Source: Bradyrhizobium stylosanthis | GTDB lineage: Bacteria; Pseudomonadota; Alphaproteobacteria; Rhizobiales; Xanthobacteraceae | Direction of reading: 5' to 3' | Length of the DNA stretch: 64,000 nucleotides | Assembly (NCBI RefSeq): GCF_001641335.1 | Contig: NZ_LVEM01000004.1 | Location: 1-64,000 of the forward strand | In this document: positions 25,047 to 33,130 of the stretch, one piece after another | Numbering within the stretch: the stretch's first letter is position 1 | Layout: each line of letters starts with the position of its first letter | Program-made: the position numbers and the translations under genes | Notes under the pieces: model-generated | The model's database searches: none | Told to the model about the DNA's origin: nothing | The model's input: the letters and a program-made list of their open reading frames with translations, nothing else

Positions 25047-25880
25047 ATGACCGATCAAAGCGCCGCAGACCTGCTGCAGAAGGCCACAGAATGGTGGTCG
25101 ACCGACATCATCGACATGAAACCGGGCGTGATCCGCTTCCGCGGCTTTCCGATCGAGCAGTTGATCGGCCGGGTGTCGTTTCCGCAGATGATATGGCTGA
25201 TGCTGAAGGGCGATCTGCCGAGCCCTGAGCAAGGCGCGCTGCTGGAGGCCGCACTCGTTTCCGCCGTGGACCACGGCCCGCAGGCACCATCGATCGCGAT
25301 CGGGCGGATGGCCGTGACCTGCGGGCTTCCCCTGAACGGCGCGATGGCCTCGGCCGTCAACGTGCTGGACGACATTCACGGTGGTGCCGGCGAGCAATGC
25401 ATGGAGCTGTATGCAGACATCACGAAGCGCCAGGATGCGGGCGTCGCGCTGAGATCGGCCGTTGAACAGGGTCTCGACGCCTTCATCGCCGAGCACGGAA
25501 AAATCGTGCCGGGATTCGGACACCGCTTCCACCCGGTCGATCCCCGCTCGCCCCGGCTGCTCGAACTCGTGGACACCGCCCGGAAGAATGGTGTCGTGTC
25601 CGGCCGCTTCGCCGCGATCGGCCGCAGCGTCGAGGAGGTGATGCAGCAGCGCAAGGGCCGCAAGATTCCGATGAACATCGATGGCGCCACCGCCGTGATC
25701 TATTCGGAGTTGGGTTTCGCGCCCGCACTGGGGCGCGGCCTGTTCATTCTCTCGCGCTCGGTCGGCATCCTCGCACATGCCTGGGAACAGTCGCAGCAAG
25801 GCGGCCGGATCAAGGGCCCGATGCCGCGAGGCATCCCCTATCGCTACACCGGGCCGGCTCCGCGGGATTTCACTAAGTGA
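25047..25880 (+). CDS. Citrate-synthase-fold lyase (citryl-CoA-lyase-like)
   Basis: This 277-residue protein is a short member of the citrate-synthase superfamily, of the size annotated as citryl-CoA lyase rather than full citrate synthase (about 430). All three catalytic residues are matched: His in DIHGGAGEQ (H111), His in PGFGHRFHP (H159) and Asp in MNIDGATAV (D212). It should cleave a 3-hydroxy-3-carboxy-acyl-CoA by retro-Claisen chemistry to acetyl-CoA (or a homologue) and a 2-oxo acid. A CoA-transferase immediately upstream supplies the thioester. The substrate is unknown. Confidence 0.85.
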   Translation: MTDQSAADLLQKATEWWSTDIIDMKPGVIRFRGFPIEQLIGRVSFPQMIWLMLKGDLPSPEQGALLEAALVSAVDHGPQAPSIAIGRMAVTCGLPLNGAMASAVNVLDDIHGGAGEQCMELYADITKRQDAGVALRSAVEQGLDAFIAEHGKIVPGFGHRFHPVDPRSPRLLELVDTARKNGVVSGRFAAIGRSVEEVMQQRKGRKIPMNIDGATAVIYSELGFAPALGRGLFILSRSVGILAHAWEQSQQGGRIKGPMPRGIPYRYTGPAPRDFTK

Positions 25881-26908
25881 GCAGCAACTATCTCGCCGTC
25901 AGGCCGGATTGGCTGGCACGCGGCGCCGAGGAAGCGCTCGAACCCGATCTGCCGATCATCGATGCCCATCATCATCTCTGGGACCGGCCGAACTGGAGAT
26001 ATCTGTTCGACGAATATCTCGCGGACGTCGCGGCAAGCGGCCACAATGTCACGGCCAGCGTCTTCGTGCAGTGCCAGGCGATGTACAGGGCAGACGGACC
26101 GGCCGCCATGCGCGTCGTCGGCGAGACCGAGTTCGTCAATGGCGTCGCGGCGATGAGCGCGAGCGGCCAATACGGTCCGCATCGCCTCTGCGCCGGCATC
26201 GTCGGCCATGCCGATCTGCGTCTCGGAGACGACGTGGCAGGTGTGCTGGAGGCCCACGTCGCCGCAGCTCCCGAGAGATTTCGCGGCATCCGGCACATCA
26301 CCGTGTGGGACGCCGATCGCAACCTGATGAATCCGCTGAGTGCCGGCCCGCCGGGCCTGCTCGCCGATGGCGCGTTTCGCGCCGGGTTTGCGCGACTGGC
26401 ACCGCTGGGGCTCGCGTTCGACGCGTGGCTGTTCCATCCGCAAATCCCTGAATTGACCGAGCTCGCGCGCGCCTTTCCGCAGACGAGGATCGTCCTCGAT
26501 CATCTCGGCGGGATCGTGGGGATCGGACCCTACAAGGACCGGCGCGACGAGATCTTCGCAACATGGTCGCGCGCGATCCGCGAGCTCGCGGCTTGCGAGA
26601 ATGCCTGCGTCAAGCTCGGCGGTCTCGGCATGCGGATCAACGGATTCGGTTCCGAGACGCGCGAGGTCCCGCCAAGTTCGGAAATCCTCGCCGCGGCCTG
26701 GCGGCCCTACATCGAAACTTGCATCGAGGCGTTCGGCGCGGGGCGCTGCATGTTCGAGAGCAATTTCCCGGTCGACAAGGGCTCGTATGGCTACGGAACG
26801 GTGTGGAACGCGTTCAAACGCCTGACGCGCGGTGCCAGCGAAAGCGACCGGACGAGCCTGTTCAGTGGGACTGCCGCACGCGTTTATGGGCTCGCTCGGT
26901 CCGGTTGA
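25877..26908 (+). CDS. Amidohydrolase-family TIM-barrel hydrolase (LigI-like)
   Basis: This 343-residue enzyme of amidohydrolase family 2 has the metal site opener IIDAHHHLWDRP (residues 26-37), an inner LDHLGG near residue 207 and the terminal Asp motif FESNFPVD near 297. Relatives include 2-pyrone-4,6-dicarboxylate hydrolase and other lactonases. GTG start overlaps the lyase stop (GTGA, 25877-25880), so the two are translationally coupled. It may open a lactone to feed the CoA-dependent steps. Its last 47 bases overlap the end of the convergent LysR gene. Confidence 0.87.
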   Translation: MSSNYLAVRPDWLARGAEEALEPDLPIIDAHHHLWDRPNWRYLFDEYLADVAASGHNVTASVFVQCQAMYRADGPAAMRVVGETEFVNGVAAMSASGQYGPHRLCAGIVGHADLRLGDDVAGVLEAHVAAAPERFRGIRHITVWDADRNLMNPLSAGPPGLLADGAFRAGFARLAPLGLAFDAWLFHPQIPELTELARAFPQTRIVLDHLGGIVGIGPYKDRRDEIFATWSRAIRELAACENACVKLGGLGMRINGFGSETREVPPSSEILAAAWRPYIETCIEAFGAGRCMFESNFPVDKGSYGYGTVWNAFKRLTRGASESDRTSLFSGTAARVYGLARSG

Positions 26909-27860
26909 CCACGATGGCCGGCATGGCCGCAGCATCATCCGTCATGCCCGGCAGCGTCACCTGTTCGAGGAAGTCGCGGCCCTTGGCCTTGAGCAGGCCG
27001 ACCACCCGCTGCGCCGCCGGAGAAAGATAGCCATCGCGGCGGGTGACGAAGCCGAGCGGCCGACGCATCGTCGTGGTGTCGATCATCAAGCGGTCGAGCT
27101 GGCTACCCAACCGAAGCGGATGAAGGTTTCGCGTCGAGGTGAAGCTGAGCAGCGCGGTGTCGGCGATCAGCTTGGGCAATGTCGTGATCGAGTTGGTTTC
27201 GATCTGGACCATGGGCGGCGGCAGGCCATGCGCCTCGAAGACGTTGTCGAGCCACTGACGCATCGCGACGGTGCGGGCCGGCAGCACCCATTTCGAGGCG
27301 ACCAGATCCTGGATGGTGAGCCGCTGGCCGCAGAGCGGATGGTCCTTGGCGGCGACGACGACGACGTCGTCCATGCCGAAGGCCTCGTGAGCGAACTCCT
27401 GCTCGTCGGAGGGCAGGATCGGGCCGATCGCGAGGTCGAGGATGCGCTCTCGCAGCGCCGCACGGACCACGCCGCTCATCCCGATCTGCACCTCGATCGC
27501 AAGGCCCGGCGCGTCCGCGATGATGGCGCGGCAGATCTGCGGCAATAAATACTCGCCCATCGTCGCGCCGCAGCCGATGCCGACACGACCGGCGGTGCCG
27601 GCGGCGAAGTCCGTGACCTCGCGCAACGATTCCTCCATCGCCTCGCGCATGCGCCGCGCACGTGCCAACAGCACCTCGCCGACACGCGTCAGGGTGATCC
27701 CCCGCCCCGTCCGCTCGAACAGATCGGCGCCCACCGCTTCCTCGAGCCGCTGGATGCATTTGGTCAGCGCGGGCTGTGTGCGGCCGAGCTTGTCGGCAGC
27801 CCGCCCCATATGGCCGAGATCGGCAATCACCTCGAAATAGGTGAGGTCGCGAAGGTCCAC
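26862..27860 (-). CDS. LysR-family transcriptional regulator
   Basis: This 332-residue regulator has the N-terminal helix-turn-helix (GHMGRAADKLGRTQPALTKC) and an effector-binding domain. GTG start at 27858-27860 preceded by GGAGGAAG. The tail of about 30 residues overlaps the convergent amidohydrolase gene by 47 bases. It is divergent from the MFS transporter at 27991 and convergent to the transporter-CoA-transferase-lyase operon, and is a plausible regulator of both. Confidence 0.92.
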   Translation of the reverse strand: MDLRDLTYFEVIADLGHMGRAADKLGRTQPALTKCIQRLEEAVGADLFERTGRGITLTRVGEVLLARARRMREAMEESLREVTDFAAGTAGRVGIGCGATMGEYLLPQICRAIIADAPGLAIEVQIGMSGVVRAALRERILDLAIGPILPSDEQEFAHEAFGMDDVVVVAAKDHPLCGQRLTIQDLVASKWVLPARTVAMRQWLDNVFEAHGLPPPMVQIETNSITTLPKLIADTALLSFTSTRNLHPLRLGSQLDRLMIDTTTMRRPLGFVTRRDGYLSPAAQRVVGLLKAKGRDFLEQVTLPGMTDDAAAMPAIVVNRTERAHKRVRQSH

Positions 27861-27990
27861 TTCTTCCTCCCGGTTATCGATTCCAAAACATTAGCGATTG
27901 GACCATCGTCCGTTCGGTCTGGCATGTCTGAACCTAACACAGCCGGGCCTCCTGGGGGGAACTGGCCAAAACCACAGGGAGGATCGGCGC

Positions 27991-29298
27991 ATGACCGAGA
28001 TTACGGCGAACGGATCGTTCGCAGAACGCAGTCCGGATGCAAGGCTGCTCGCAAGCGCCATTTCCAAGAACACCTGGCGCCTCGTTCCGCTGCTGGGCCT
28101 CGCCTATCTCTTCAACTATCTCGATCGCACCAGTGTCGGCTTTGCTGCGTTGCAAATGAACAAGGATATCGGCCTCAGCGCCACGCAGTTCGGCTGGGGC
28201 GCCGGCATCCTGTTCTTCAGCTACTGCCTGCTGGAAGTTCCCAGCAACATGATGATGTACAGGTTCGGCGCGCGGCGATGGCTCGCCCGCATCATGATCA
28301 CGTGGGGCCTTGCCGCGGCGGCGACCGCGTTCGCGACAGGCCCATACAGCTTCTACCTGATCCGCTTCCTGCTCGGCGTGTTCGAAGCCGGCTTCTTCCC
28401 GGGCGTGATCTGGTACATCTCGATCTGGTTTCCGGCAAAGCATCGCACCAGCGTGCTGGCCCTGTTCATGGCGGCAACGCCGCTCTCCTCGCTGCTCGGC
28501 GGTCCGATCTCGGCGGCGCTGCTCGGGATGGATGGCTTCTGGGGGCTCGCCGGCTGGCAATGGATGTTTCTGGTCGAAGGCCTCCCGGCCTGCCTGCTCG
28601 GGCTTCTATGCCTCGTTGTGCTCGCCGACACGCCCGAGCAGGCCCGATGGCTCACGGCGGAGGAGCGGCACGCGCTCGTCTCCGCACTGGCCGAGGACAA
28701 GCACGACAAGCCCAGGAAAGATTTGTGGGCCGCCATGAAGGATACGCGGGTGCAGATGCTCACCGCGATCACCTTCGCCTTCACGATCGGGTCCTATGGC
28801 ATCGGCATCTGGCTGCCGTTGATCCTGAAGGGCCACGGCCTGACCAACATGGAAGTCGGCTGGCTCTCGGCAATTCCCTACCTGTTCGCGACGATGGGCA
28901 TGCTGCTGTGGGCGCGTGTCGTCGACCGGAAAGGGCAGAAGATCTACAATCTCATGGCCGCGCTGATCCTTGGCGCGCTCGGCCTTGCGCTCTCCGTCGT
29001 CTTCACCTCGCTGATTCCGGCACTCGCCTGCCTGACGCTGGCGCTGATCGGCACGATCTCGGCACGGACGGTGTTCTACACGATCCCGCAGGGCTTCCTG
29101 ACCGGTGCCGCAGCGGCTGGCGGCATCGCCTTCATCAACTCGGTGGGTGCATTCGGCGGTTTCGTGGGACCCTACATGGTCGGCTTCCTGAAAGACACGA
29201 CGGGCTCCTTCAACGCCGGCATGATCGGGATGGCCGTGATCCTGGTCGTCGCCACCGGCATTGCCGGTGCGCTCAAACTCGTGACCCAAAGGATGTGA
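27991..29298 (+). CDS. MFS transporter, anion:cation symporter family
   Basis: This 435-residue protein has about 12 membrane segments. YLFNYLDRTSVGFAALQMNK near residue 36 is the start typical of the ACS (phthalate/tartrate/glucarate permease) branch, and RFLLGVFEAGFFPGVI near residue 120 is its loop motif. It imports organic anions with protons. The ATG at 27991 is preceded by AGGGAGG; an upstream extension is rejected. It may be a second uptake route for the pathway at 22265-26908, or serve an unrelated acid under the divergent LysR regulator. Confidence 0.9.
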   Translation: MTEITANGSFAERSPDARLLASAISKNTWRLVPLLGLAYLFNYLDRTSVGFAALQMNKDIGLSATQFGWGAGILFFSYCLLEVPSNMMMYRFGARRWLARIMITWGLAAAATAFATGPYSFYLIRFLLGVFEAGFFPGVIWYISIWFPAKHRTSVLALFMAATPLSSLLGGPISAALLGMDGFWGLAGWQWMFLVEGLPACLLGLLCLVVLADTPEQARWLTAEERHALVSALAEDKHDKPRKDLWAAMKDTRVQMLTAITFAFTIGSYGIGIWLPLILKGHGLTNMEVGWLSAIPYLFATMGMLLWARVVDRKGQKIYNLMAALILGALGLALSVVFTSLIPALACLTLALIGTISARTVFYTIPQGFLTGAAAAGGIAFINSVGAFGGFVGPYMVGFLKDTTGSFNAGMIGMAVILVVATGIAGALKLVTQRM

Positions 29299-29316
29299 GC
29301 GCGGCGACGCGCGCTC
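29297..29316. terminator. Hairpin across two convergent stop codons
   Basis: GAGCGCG (29297-29303) and CGCGCTC (29310-29316) form a perfect 7-bp stem with a 6-base loop spanning the stops of the MFS gene and the convergent lipoprotein gene. No T-tract, so termination would not be classic intrinsic. Confidence 0.35.
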
Positions 29317-30076
29317 AGCCCTTCGAGACGACCGCGCGGCCGTAAGGCGGCTGGCTGATGACCGGCGGATTGGCGGTCTGGGCGGCAAGCTCGCCGATCA
29401 GGCGGTCGGCGTCGGCGGCCATGCCGTCGGGGGCCTGGATCACCAGGCGCTCCAGCGCCCAGCGATAGGAGGAGACGCGCTGCTCCAGGCACTGCTGCAC
29501 CCACTGCACGATCAGCGAGTTCTCCTGCATGCGCGCGACCGCATCGTCCTTCTCTCGCGGCGAGAGCGCGGAGACGCGCGCCATGCTGGCATCGCGCTTC
29601 CTGTCGAGATCGATGACGCGGATCGCGGACGCGAAGAACGGCTCGAAGCGGGTGATGTCGTTGCGGACGTCCTCGATCAGCTGCGCATAGCGCGAAGAAT
29701 GCGAGCGGTGCGGCTCGTCGATCAGCGTGCGGCCGTACATGGTGCGGTCGAACACGATCTTCTGCCGCCACGGAGACGGCAGCGCCTTGTAGTCGCCGAA
29801 CACGCTCTTCCAGGCCGGACGCGACAGCGGCGGCTCGATCGTGGGATAGGCGAGGTCGCGGAGCTGGCGCTCCTCGTCGGTGAGCTGGAATTGCGAGGCC
29901 TTCAGGCCGAGGCTGCCGGTGGCTTCCCTGCCGAGCCAGGCATGCATGTCGTCGCTGCGCATGTCGGCACGGGTGCGGCCGAAATCTCCGCCGCTGCAGG
30001 CGCCCAGCGTCGCAGCCAGCAGCGCGAGCAGGAGGGCCGATACGACAGGCCGGATATGGCGGATGCGGTCCGGCAT
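29315..30076 (-). CDS. Predicted lipoprotein of unknown function
   Basis: This 253-residue protein has an N-terminal hydrophobic stretch followed by the lipobox LGAC (Cys at about residue 27) and a Ser/Gly-rich linker, so it should be lipid-anchored in the envelope. The rest is hydrophilic, mostly helical in character and rich in Arg and Asp; no domain is recognised. The next gene upstream on this strand is the small protein at 30093, only 16 bases away, so they may share a transcript. Confidence 0.8.
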   Translation of the reverse strand: MPDRIRHIRPVVSALLLALLAATLGACSGGDFGRTRADMRSDDMHAWLGREATGSLGLKASQFQLTDEERQLRDLAYPTIEPPLSRPAWKSVFGDYKALPSPWRQKIVFDRTMYGRTLIDEPHRSHSSRYAQLIEDVRNDITRFEPFFASAIRVIDLDRKRDASMARVSALSPREKDDAVARMQENSLIVQWVQQCLEQRVSSYRWALERLVIQAPDGMAADADRLIGELAAQTANPPVISQPPYGRAVVSKG

Positions 30077-30092
30077 TGCAAAGGCCCGGCCG

Positions 30093-30281
30093 TCAGCGAC
30101 GGCGACGGCGGCGTCCCGGCGCTGTGCCCTGCTCCGGTCCGCGATCGCCGCTGGTTTCGTCCGCTTCGCGCTCGATACGGATGACGGGAAGGATCAGAAT
30201 CGTTCCCATGTCCGCGCGCGGCGTCACGTCCCCCGACGAGCCTACCCGGCGACCGGCCGGAAATTCGATGATGGTCCCCAT
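30093..30281 (-). CDS. Small hypothetical protein (62 aa)
   Basis: This short frame starts MGTIIEFPAG, an opening I associate with small conserved rhizobial proteins, repeats MGTI at residue 25 and ends in six arginines. GAGAG lies about seven bases before the ATG. It sits just upstream of the lipoprotein gene on the same strand. No function can be proposed, and it could still be a chance frame in GC-rich DNA. Confidence 0.5.
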   Translation of the reverse strand: MGTIIEFPAGRRVGSSGDVTPRADMGTILILPVIRIEREADETSGDRGPEQGTAPGRRRRRR

Positions 30282-30352
30282 GTCAGCTCTCTCAATTGCC
30301 GCGCGATCAAATACACCCCTGCAACATGGCGCTCATTAAGATCAGTTCATGG

Positions 30353-30481
30353 TTAACGGGGTGTAAACGAGGCCCCTGGACCGTAACCGCACGGGCGACT
30401 CCACGCCGTCCCGTTGCGGCACGACAACGCTTTGAATTGAAGGGTTTGCTTCACGCCTCGTTTTCCTTAACGAGCCTTTAA
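30353..30481. promoter_or_regulatory. CtrA-type boxes upstream of the DUF2336 gene
   Basis: TTAA-CGAGCCT-TTAA at 30467-30481 matches the CtrA full site TTAA-N7-TTAA exactly, 56 bases before the DUF2336 ATG. A second site, TTAA-CGGGGTG-TAAA at 30353-30367, has one mismatch. CtrA is the alphaproteobacterial cell-cycle response regulator. Sequence match only; no binding data. Confidence 0.5.
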
Positions 30482-30536
30482 AGGAACCTGCGCTAGGCTC
30501 GCCTCCAAGTATCTTTCCCGAGTTGCGTACGCCTCC

Positions 30537-31514
30537 ATGACCAAGTCGCTGTTTCCCGGATTCGACGGGCTGATGACCCTCTCCCGTCGCGAAGGCGTCG
30601 ATGTGCGGCCGACGCTGCTGCGCGTCCTGACCGACCTCTATGTCCAGACGCGCGTCCACAGCGACGACGAGCAGCGCCAGTTCGTCGAGCTTGCGACACG
30701 GCTGATCGACCAGGTCGACGATGCGACGCGCGCGGCCGTCAAGGCGAAGCTCGCGATCTATCCGCAGACGCCGGTGCCGATCCTGCAGAAGCTCGGGCTG
30801 GTCGCGGCCCAGGAAGGCCGCCGGGTTCCGCTCGCACGCGAGATCCCCGCGCCGCCGGTCGCCCCCGCCCCGGCCCGCACGCCGACCGACGCGGAGCTGC
30901 GGATGGCCGCGAACATGGCGATGCAGCCGAAGGACGCCGCCGAAATCCACGACATGTTCTTCCGCGCCGCCGCCTCCGAGCGCGCGCTGATCCTGCACAA
31001 TCTGGCGCAGACGCCGCTGAAGGCGGCGCCGCGGATTCCGACCGTGCGCGCCAAGCGCGCGATCCAGATCCTGGAGATGGCGGCGATCGCCGGCGACGTC
31101 GAGAGCTTCACCCTCGAGCTCGGCGACAGCCTGATCCTGCCCTCGCGCGTCGCGGCGCAGATCGTCGACGATGCCGGCGGCGAGGCGCTCGCGGTCGCTG
31201 CGCGCGCGCTCGACATGCCGAGCCCGAACTTCCAGCGCATCCTCTTGTTCTTCAAGCCGGCGATCGGCACCTCCGTGAACGAGGTATACCGGCTGTCGCG
31301 GCTCTACGATCGCCTCGACGACCGCTCGGCGCTGGTGATGCTGGCCGCCTGGCGCGGCTCGACGCTCGCGGTGACGCGGGCCAAATATCAATCGTCGCTG
31401 CACGACGGCGAACGCCAGCGCGCCCGTGCCGGCGCGAGCCAGACGCGTCCGGGCGCGCAGCCGGGCTCCGCGCCCGGGGTGAAGACCGGTACCGGCGGGT
31501 CGTCGGAGCGGTAG
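30537..31514 (+). CDS. DUF2336 domain-containing protein
   Basis: This 325-residue, probably cytoplasmic protein belongs to the alphaproteobacterial DUF2336 family, helical-repeat proteins of unknown role. Visible order: an N-terminal helical part with FPGFDGLMTLSRREG, an Ala/Pro linker near residues 100-115 (PAPPVAPAPARTPT), a larger helical part, and a disordered Gly/Ser/Pro tail. A perfect CtrA box precedes it, which suggests cell-cycle-linked expression. It is monocistronic and is followed by a palindromic repeat. Confidence 0.85.
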   Translation: MTKSLFPGFDGLMTLSRREGVDVRPTLLRVLTDLYVQTRVHSDDEQRQFVELATRLIDQVDDATRAAVKAKLAIYPQTPVPILQKLGLVAAQEGRRVPLAREIPAPPVAPAPARTPTDAELRMAANMAMQPKDAAEIHDMFFRAAASERALILHNLAQTPLKAAPRIPTVRAKRAIQILEMAAIAGDVESFTLELGDSLILPSRVAAQIVDDAGGEALAVAARALDMPSPNFQRILLFFKPAIGTSVNEVYRLSRLYDRLDDRSALVMLAAWRGSTLAVTRAKYQSSLHDGERQRARAGASQTRPGAQPGSAPGVKTGTGGSSER

Positions 31515-31555
31515 AGCGTCGCCCCCACTGAGTAAGGGGTGCGCACGCTCCAATC

Positions 31556-31644
31556 CCGTCATTGCGAGGAGTTCTTGCGACGAAGCAATCCAGAATCCCT
31601 CCGCGGAGAGACTCTGGATTGCTTCGCTATGCTCGCAATGACGG
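31556..31644. repeat. Palindromic intergenic repeat, family A (copy 1)
   Basis: Arms CCGTCATTGCGAG (31556-31568) and CTCGCAATGACGG (31632-31644) are exact complements, with inner complementary segments around CGAAGCAATCCAG and CTGGATTGCTTCG. The whole 89-base unit recurs at 40926. Such mobile-like palindromes are common in Bradyrhizobium intergenic DNA. It lies between two convergent genes. Confidence 0.9.
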
Positions 31645-31647
31645 AGG

Positions 31648-31992
31648 TTAAGTCTTCGCCAGCTCGAGAAAATGCCGCCCCGCGCGGTCTTCGGTCTCGA
31701 CGATCCAGGCATCCGGATCGAAGCGGAGCTCCTTGGTCAGCCGCTCCTCGATGGTGTTTTCCGGCAGAGGCTGCTGCGCCACCGGAACGAAGAAGCGGTC
31801 GACCGGGCGGCCGTCGTCATAAGAGGTCTGCGGCGCCGGCACGTAGAGCATCGCATGCCCGTCGAGCAGCGACACCTTCACGAACACCGCGCCCGCCTCC
31901 TCGGCACCGCGGCGGCGCACCGCGCCGAACACGCCCTCGGTCTGACAGCGGCGCAGGTAAGCGGCGACCCAGATATTTGATTTCAAACGCAT
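31648..31992 (-). CDS. DUF1491 family protein
   Basis: This 114-residue protein starts MRLKSNIWVAAYLRRCQTEG and ends with DPDAWIVETEDRAGRHFLEL, the pattern of the alphaproteobacterial DUF1491 family, which has no known function. The ATG at 31990-31992 gives the family's normal start; a longer frame to 32136 has no support. No clear ribosome site precedes it. The small membrane protein at 32045 is 53 bases upstream on the same strand. Confidence 0.85.
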   Translation of the reverse strand: MRLKSNIWVAAYLRRCQTEGVFGAVRRRGAEEAGAVFVKVSLLDGHAMLYVPAPQTSYDDGRPVDRFFVPVAQQPLPENTIEERLTKELRFDPDAWIVETEDRAGRHFLELAKT

Positions 31993-32044
31993 GAATCGGA
32001 CGATAAGCCAGTGCAAGGCGCGCCGCCAGTCCGGCTTATGCGTG

Positions 32045-32254
32045 TTACGCCTTGCGGGTGCCGGATCCGCCCTCGATCTGGCGGGCGACGAGGTATGACA
32101 GCGGCACTGCGAGTGCAAATCCCGAGGCCACGGCATAGGGGATGTTCTTGATCGCCTCCGCGGCCAGGCTCGGCACCATCAGCACCACGATCAGACTGAC
32201 ACCCGCCAGCGTGGTGCCCAGCATGATCCAGACGAGAATCGAGACCTTGAACAT
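32045..32254 (-). CDS. Small membrane protein (69 aa)
   Basis: This 69-residue protein has two hydrophobic helices (about residues 5-27 and 38-57) joined by a short polar loop and a charged C-terminus (RQIEGGSGTRKA). Similar short alphaproteobacterial proteins are sometimes mislabelled CTP synthetase; nothing here supports that. GAGAGG precedes the ATG. A FixK/FNR-like box lies 125 bases upstream. Function unknown. Confidence 0.75.
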   Translation of the reverse strand: MFKVSILVWIMLGTTLAGVSLIVVLMVPSLAAEAIKNIPYAVASGFALAVPLSYLVARQIEGGSGTRKA

Positions 32255-32378
32255 GATGACCTCTCTTCCTTGATGAGGATGAGAGATGATCTTCCCTGAT
32301 GCCGCCGCCCGTCATTGATCCCGGACAAATCGCGCGGGCGCATGGCTGGCGTGCTCCTGGCGGGTGTCGCGCGGACGA

Positions 32379-32392
32379 TTGATCCGCGTCAA
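32379..32392. promoter_or_regulatory. FixK/FNR-like box upstream of a small membrane protein
   Basis: TTGATCCGCGTCAA matches TTGA-N6-TCAA. It lies in the 156-base gap between the peptidoglycan-binding gene and the small membrane protein, both on the minus strand. No good -10 element is seen about 30 bases downstream, so it is a weaker candidate than the one at 14927. Confidence 0.35.
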
Positions 32393-32410
32393 GGAAGACT
32401 GCAGGTGCGC

Positions 32411-33130
32411 CTATTCGACGGGATGGCCGATCACGGCGGCGAGTTCGCGCAGCAGGCGGTCGGAGACCTGGCCGGTGACGGGCATCCTGTGCTCGCGCTC
32501 GAATTTCTGGATCGCGGATTGGGTATCCCCGCCCATCGTGCCCGTGATCTTCAGATTGCCATAGCCGTATTCGGACAACGCGCGCTGCACGCCGGCGATG
32601 CGCCGCGCGGCCGGGTTCTGCTGCGGGATTGGCGCCGGCGGACGGATCGCGGACGGCGGCGTCGAGGTCGTCGCCTTGACCAGATTGGTCATGGGATCGT
32701 TGCCTGCACGCGGCGTCGATGCGGTCGCCTCGACCGGCTTCTCCCCGGGCTTCTCGGCGGCGCGCTCGGCAGGCTTGGGCTCGACGCGAAACTCGGTCGC
32801 CTTCGGCTCGAGCGGCGAAGTATCGGCGCCGACGGGGCGCGGACGCGGCATGGGATTGGACAGCGGCACCGACGAGGGCGCGGGAAGATTGATCACGGTG
32901 CCGAACATCGGCGCCGGATGGCGACCGGTCTGCAGGAACAGCGCATTGGCGACGATCGCGCCGATGGCGGCGACGGCCACGAGGCCGGCCAGCGTGTCCT
33001 TGGGGCTGTGCAACAGCACGCGCATCACGAGATTGCGCTCGGTCTCGACGTCGATGACCGCAGCCTTGGCGCCACCCTTGGCACCACGGCGGCGCGGGGC
33101 AGCTTCGTCGTTGGCAGACTTCTTAGGCAC
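32411..33130 (-). CDS. Membrane-anchored peptidoglycan-binding domain protein
   Basis: This 239-residue protein has a basic N-terminus (MPKKSANDEAAPRRRGAKGG), one transmembrane segment at about residues 48-66, a long Pro/Glu/Lys periplasmic linker, and a C-terminal PG_binding_1 domain (about 172-237, VQRALSEYGYGNLKITGTMG). It would tether the inner membrane to the cell wall. GTG start; its first eight bases overlap the end of the histidine-kinase gene, so it is translationally coupled to that sensor, which hints that the two act together at the envelope. Confidence 0.87.
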   Translation of the reverse strand: MPKKSANDEAAPRRRGAKGGAKAAVIDVETERNLVMRVLLHSPKDTLAGLVAVAAIGAIVANALFLQTGRHPAPMFGTVINLPAPSSVPLSNPMPRPRPVGADTSPLEPKATEFRVEPKPAERAAEKPGEKPVEATASTPRAGNDPMTNLVKATTSTPPSAIRPPAPIPQQNPAARRIAGVQRALSEYGYGNLKITGTMGGDTQSAIQKFEREHRMPVTGQVSDRLLRELAAVIGHPVE

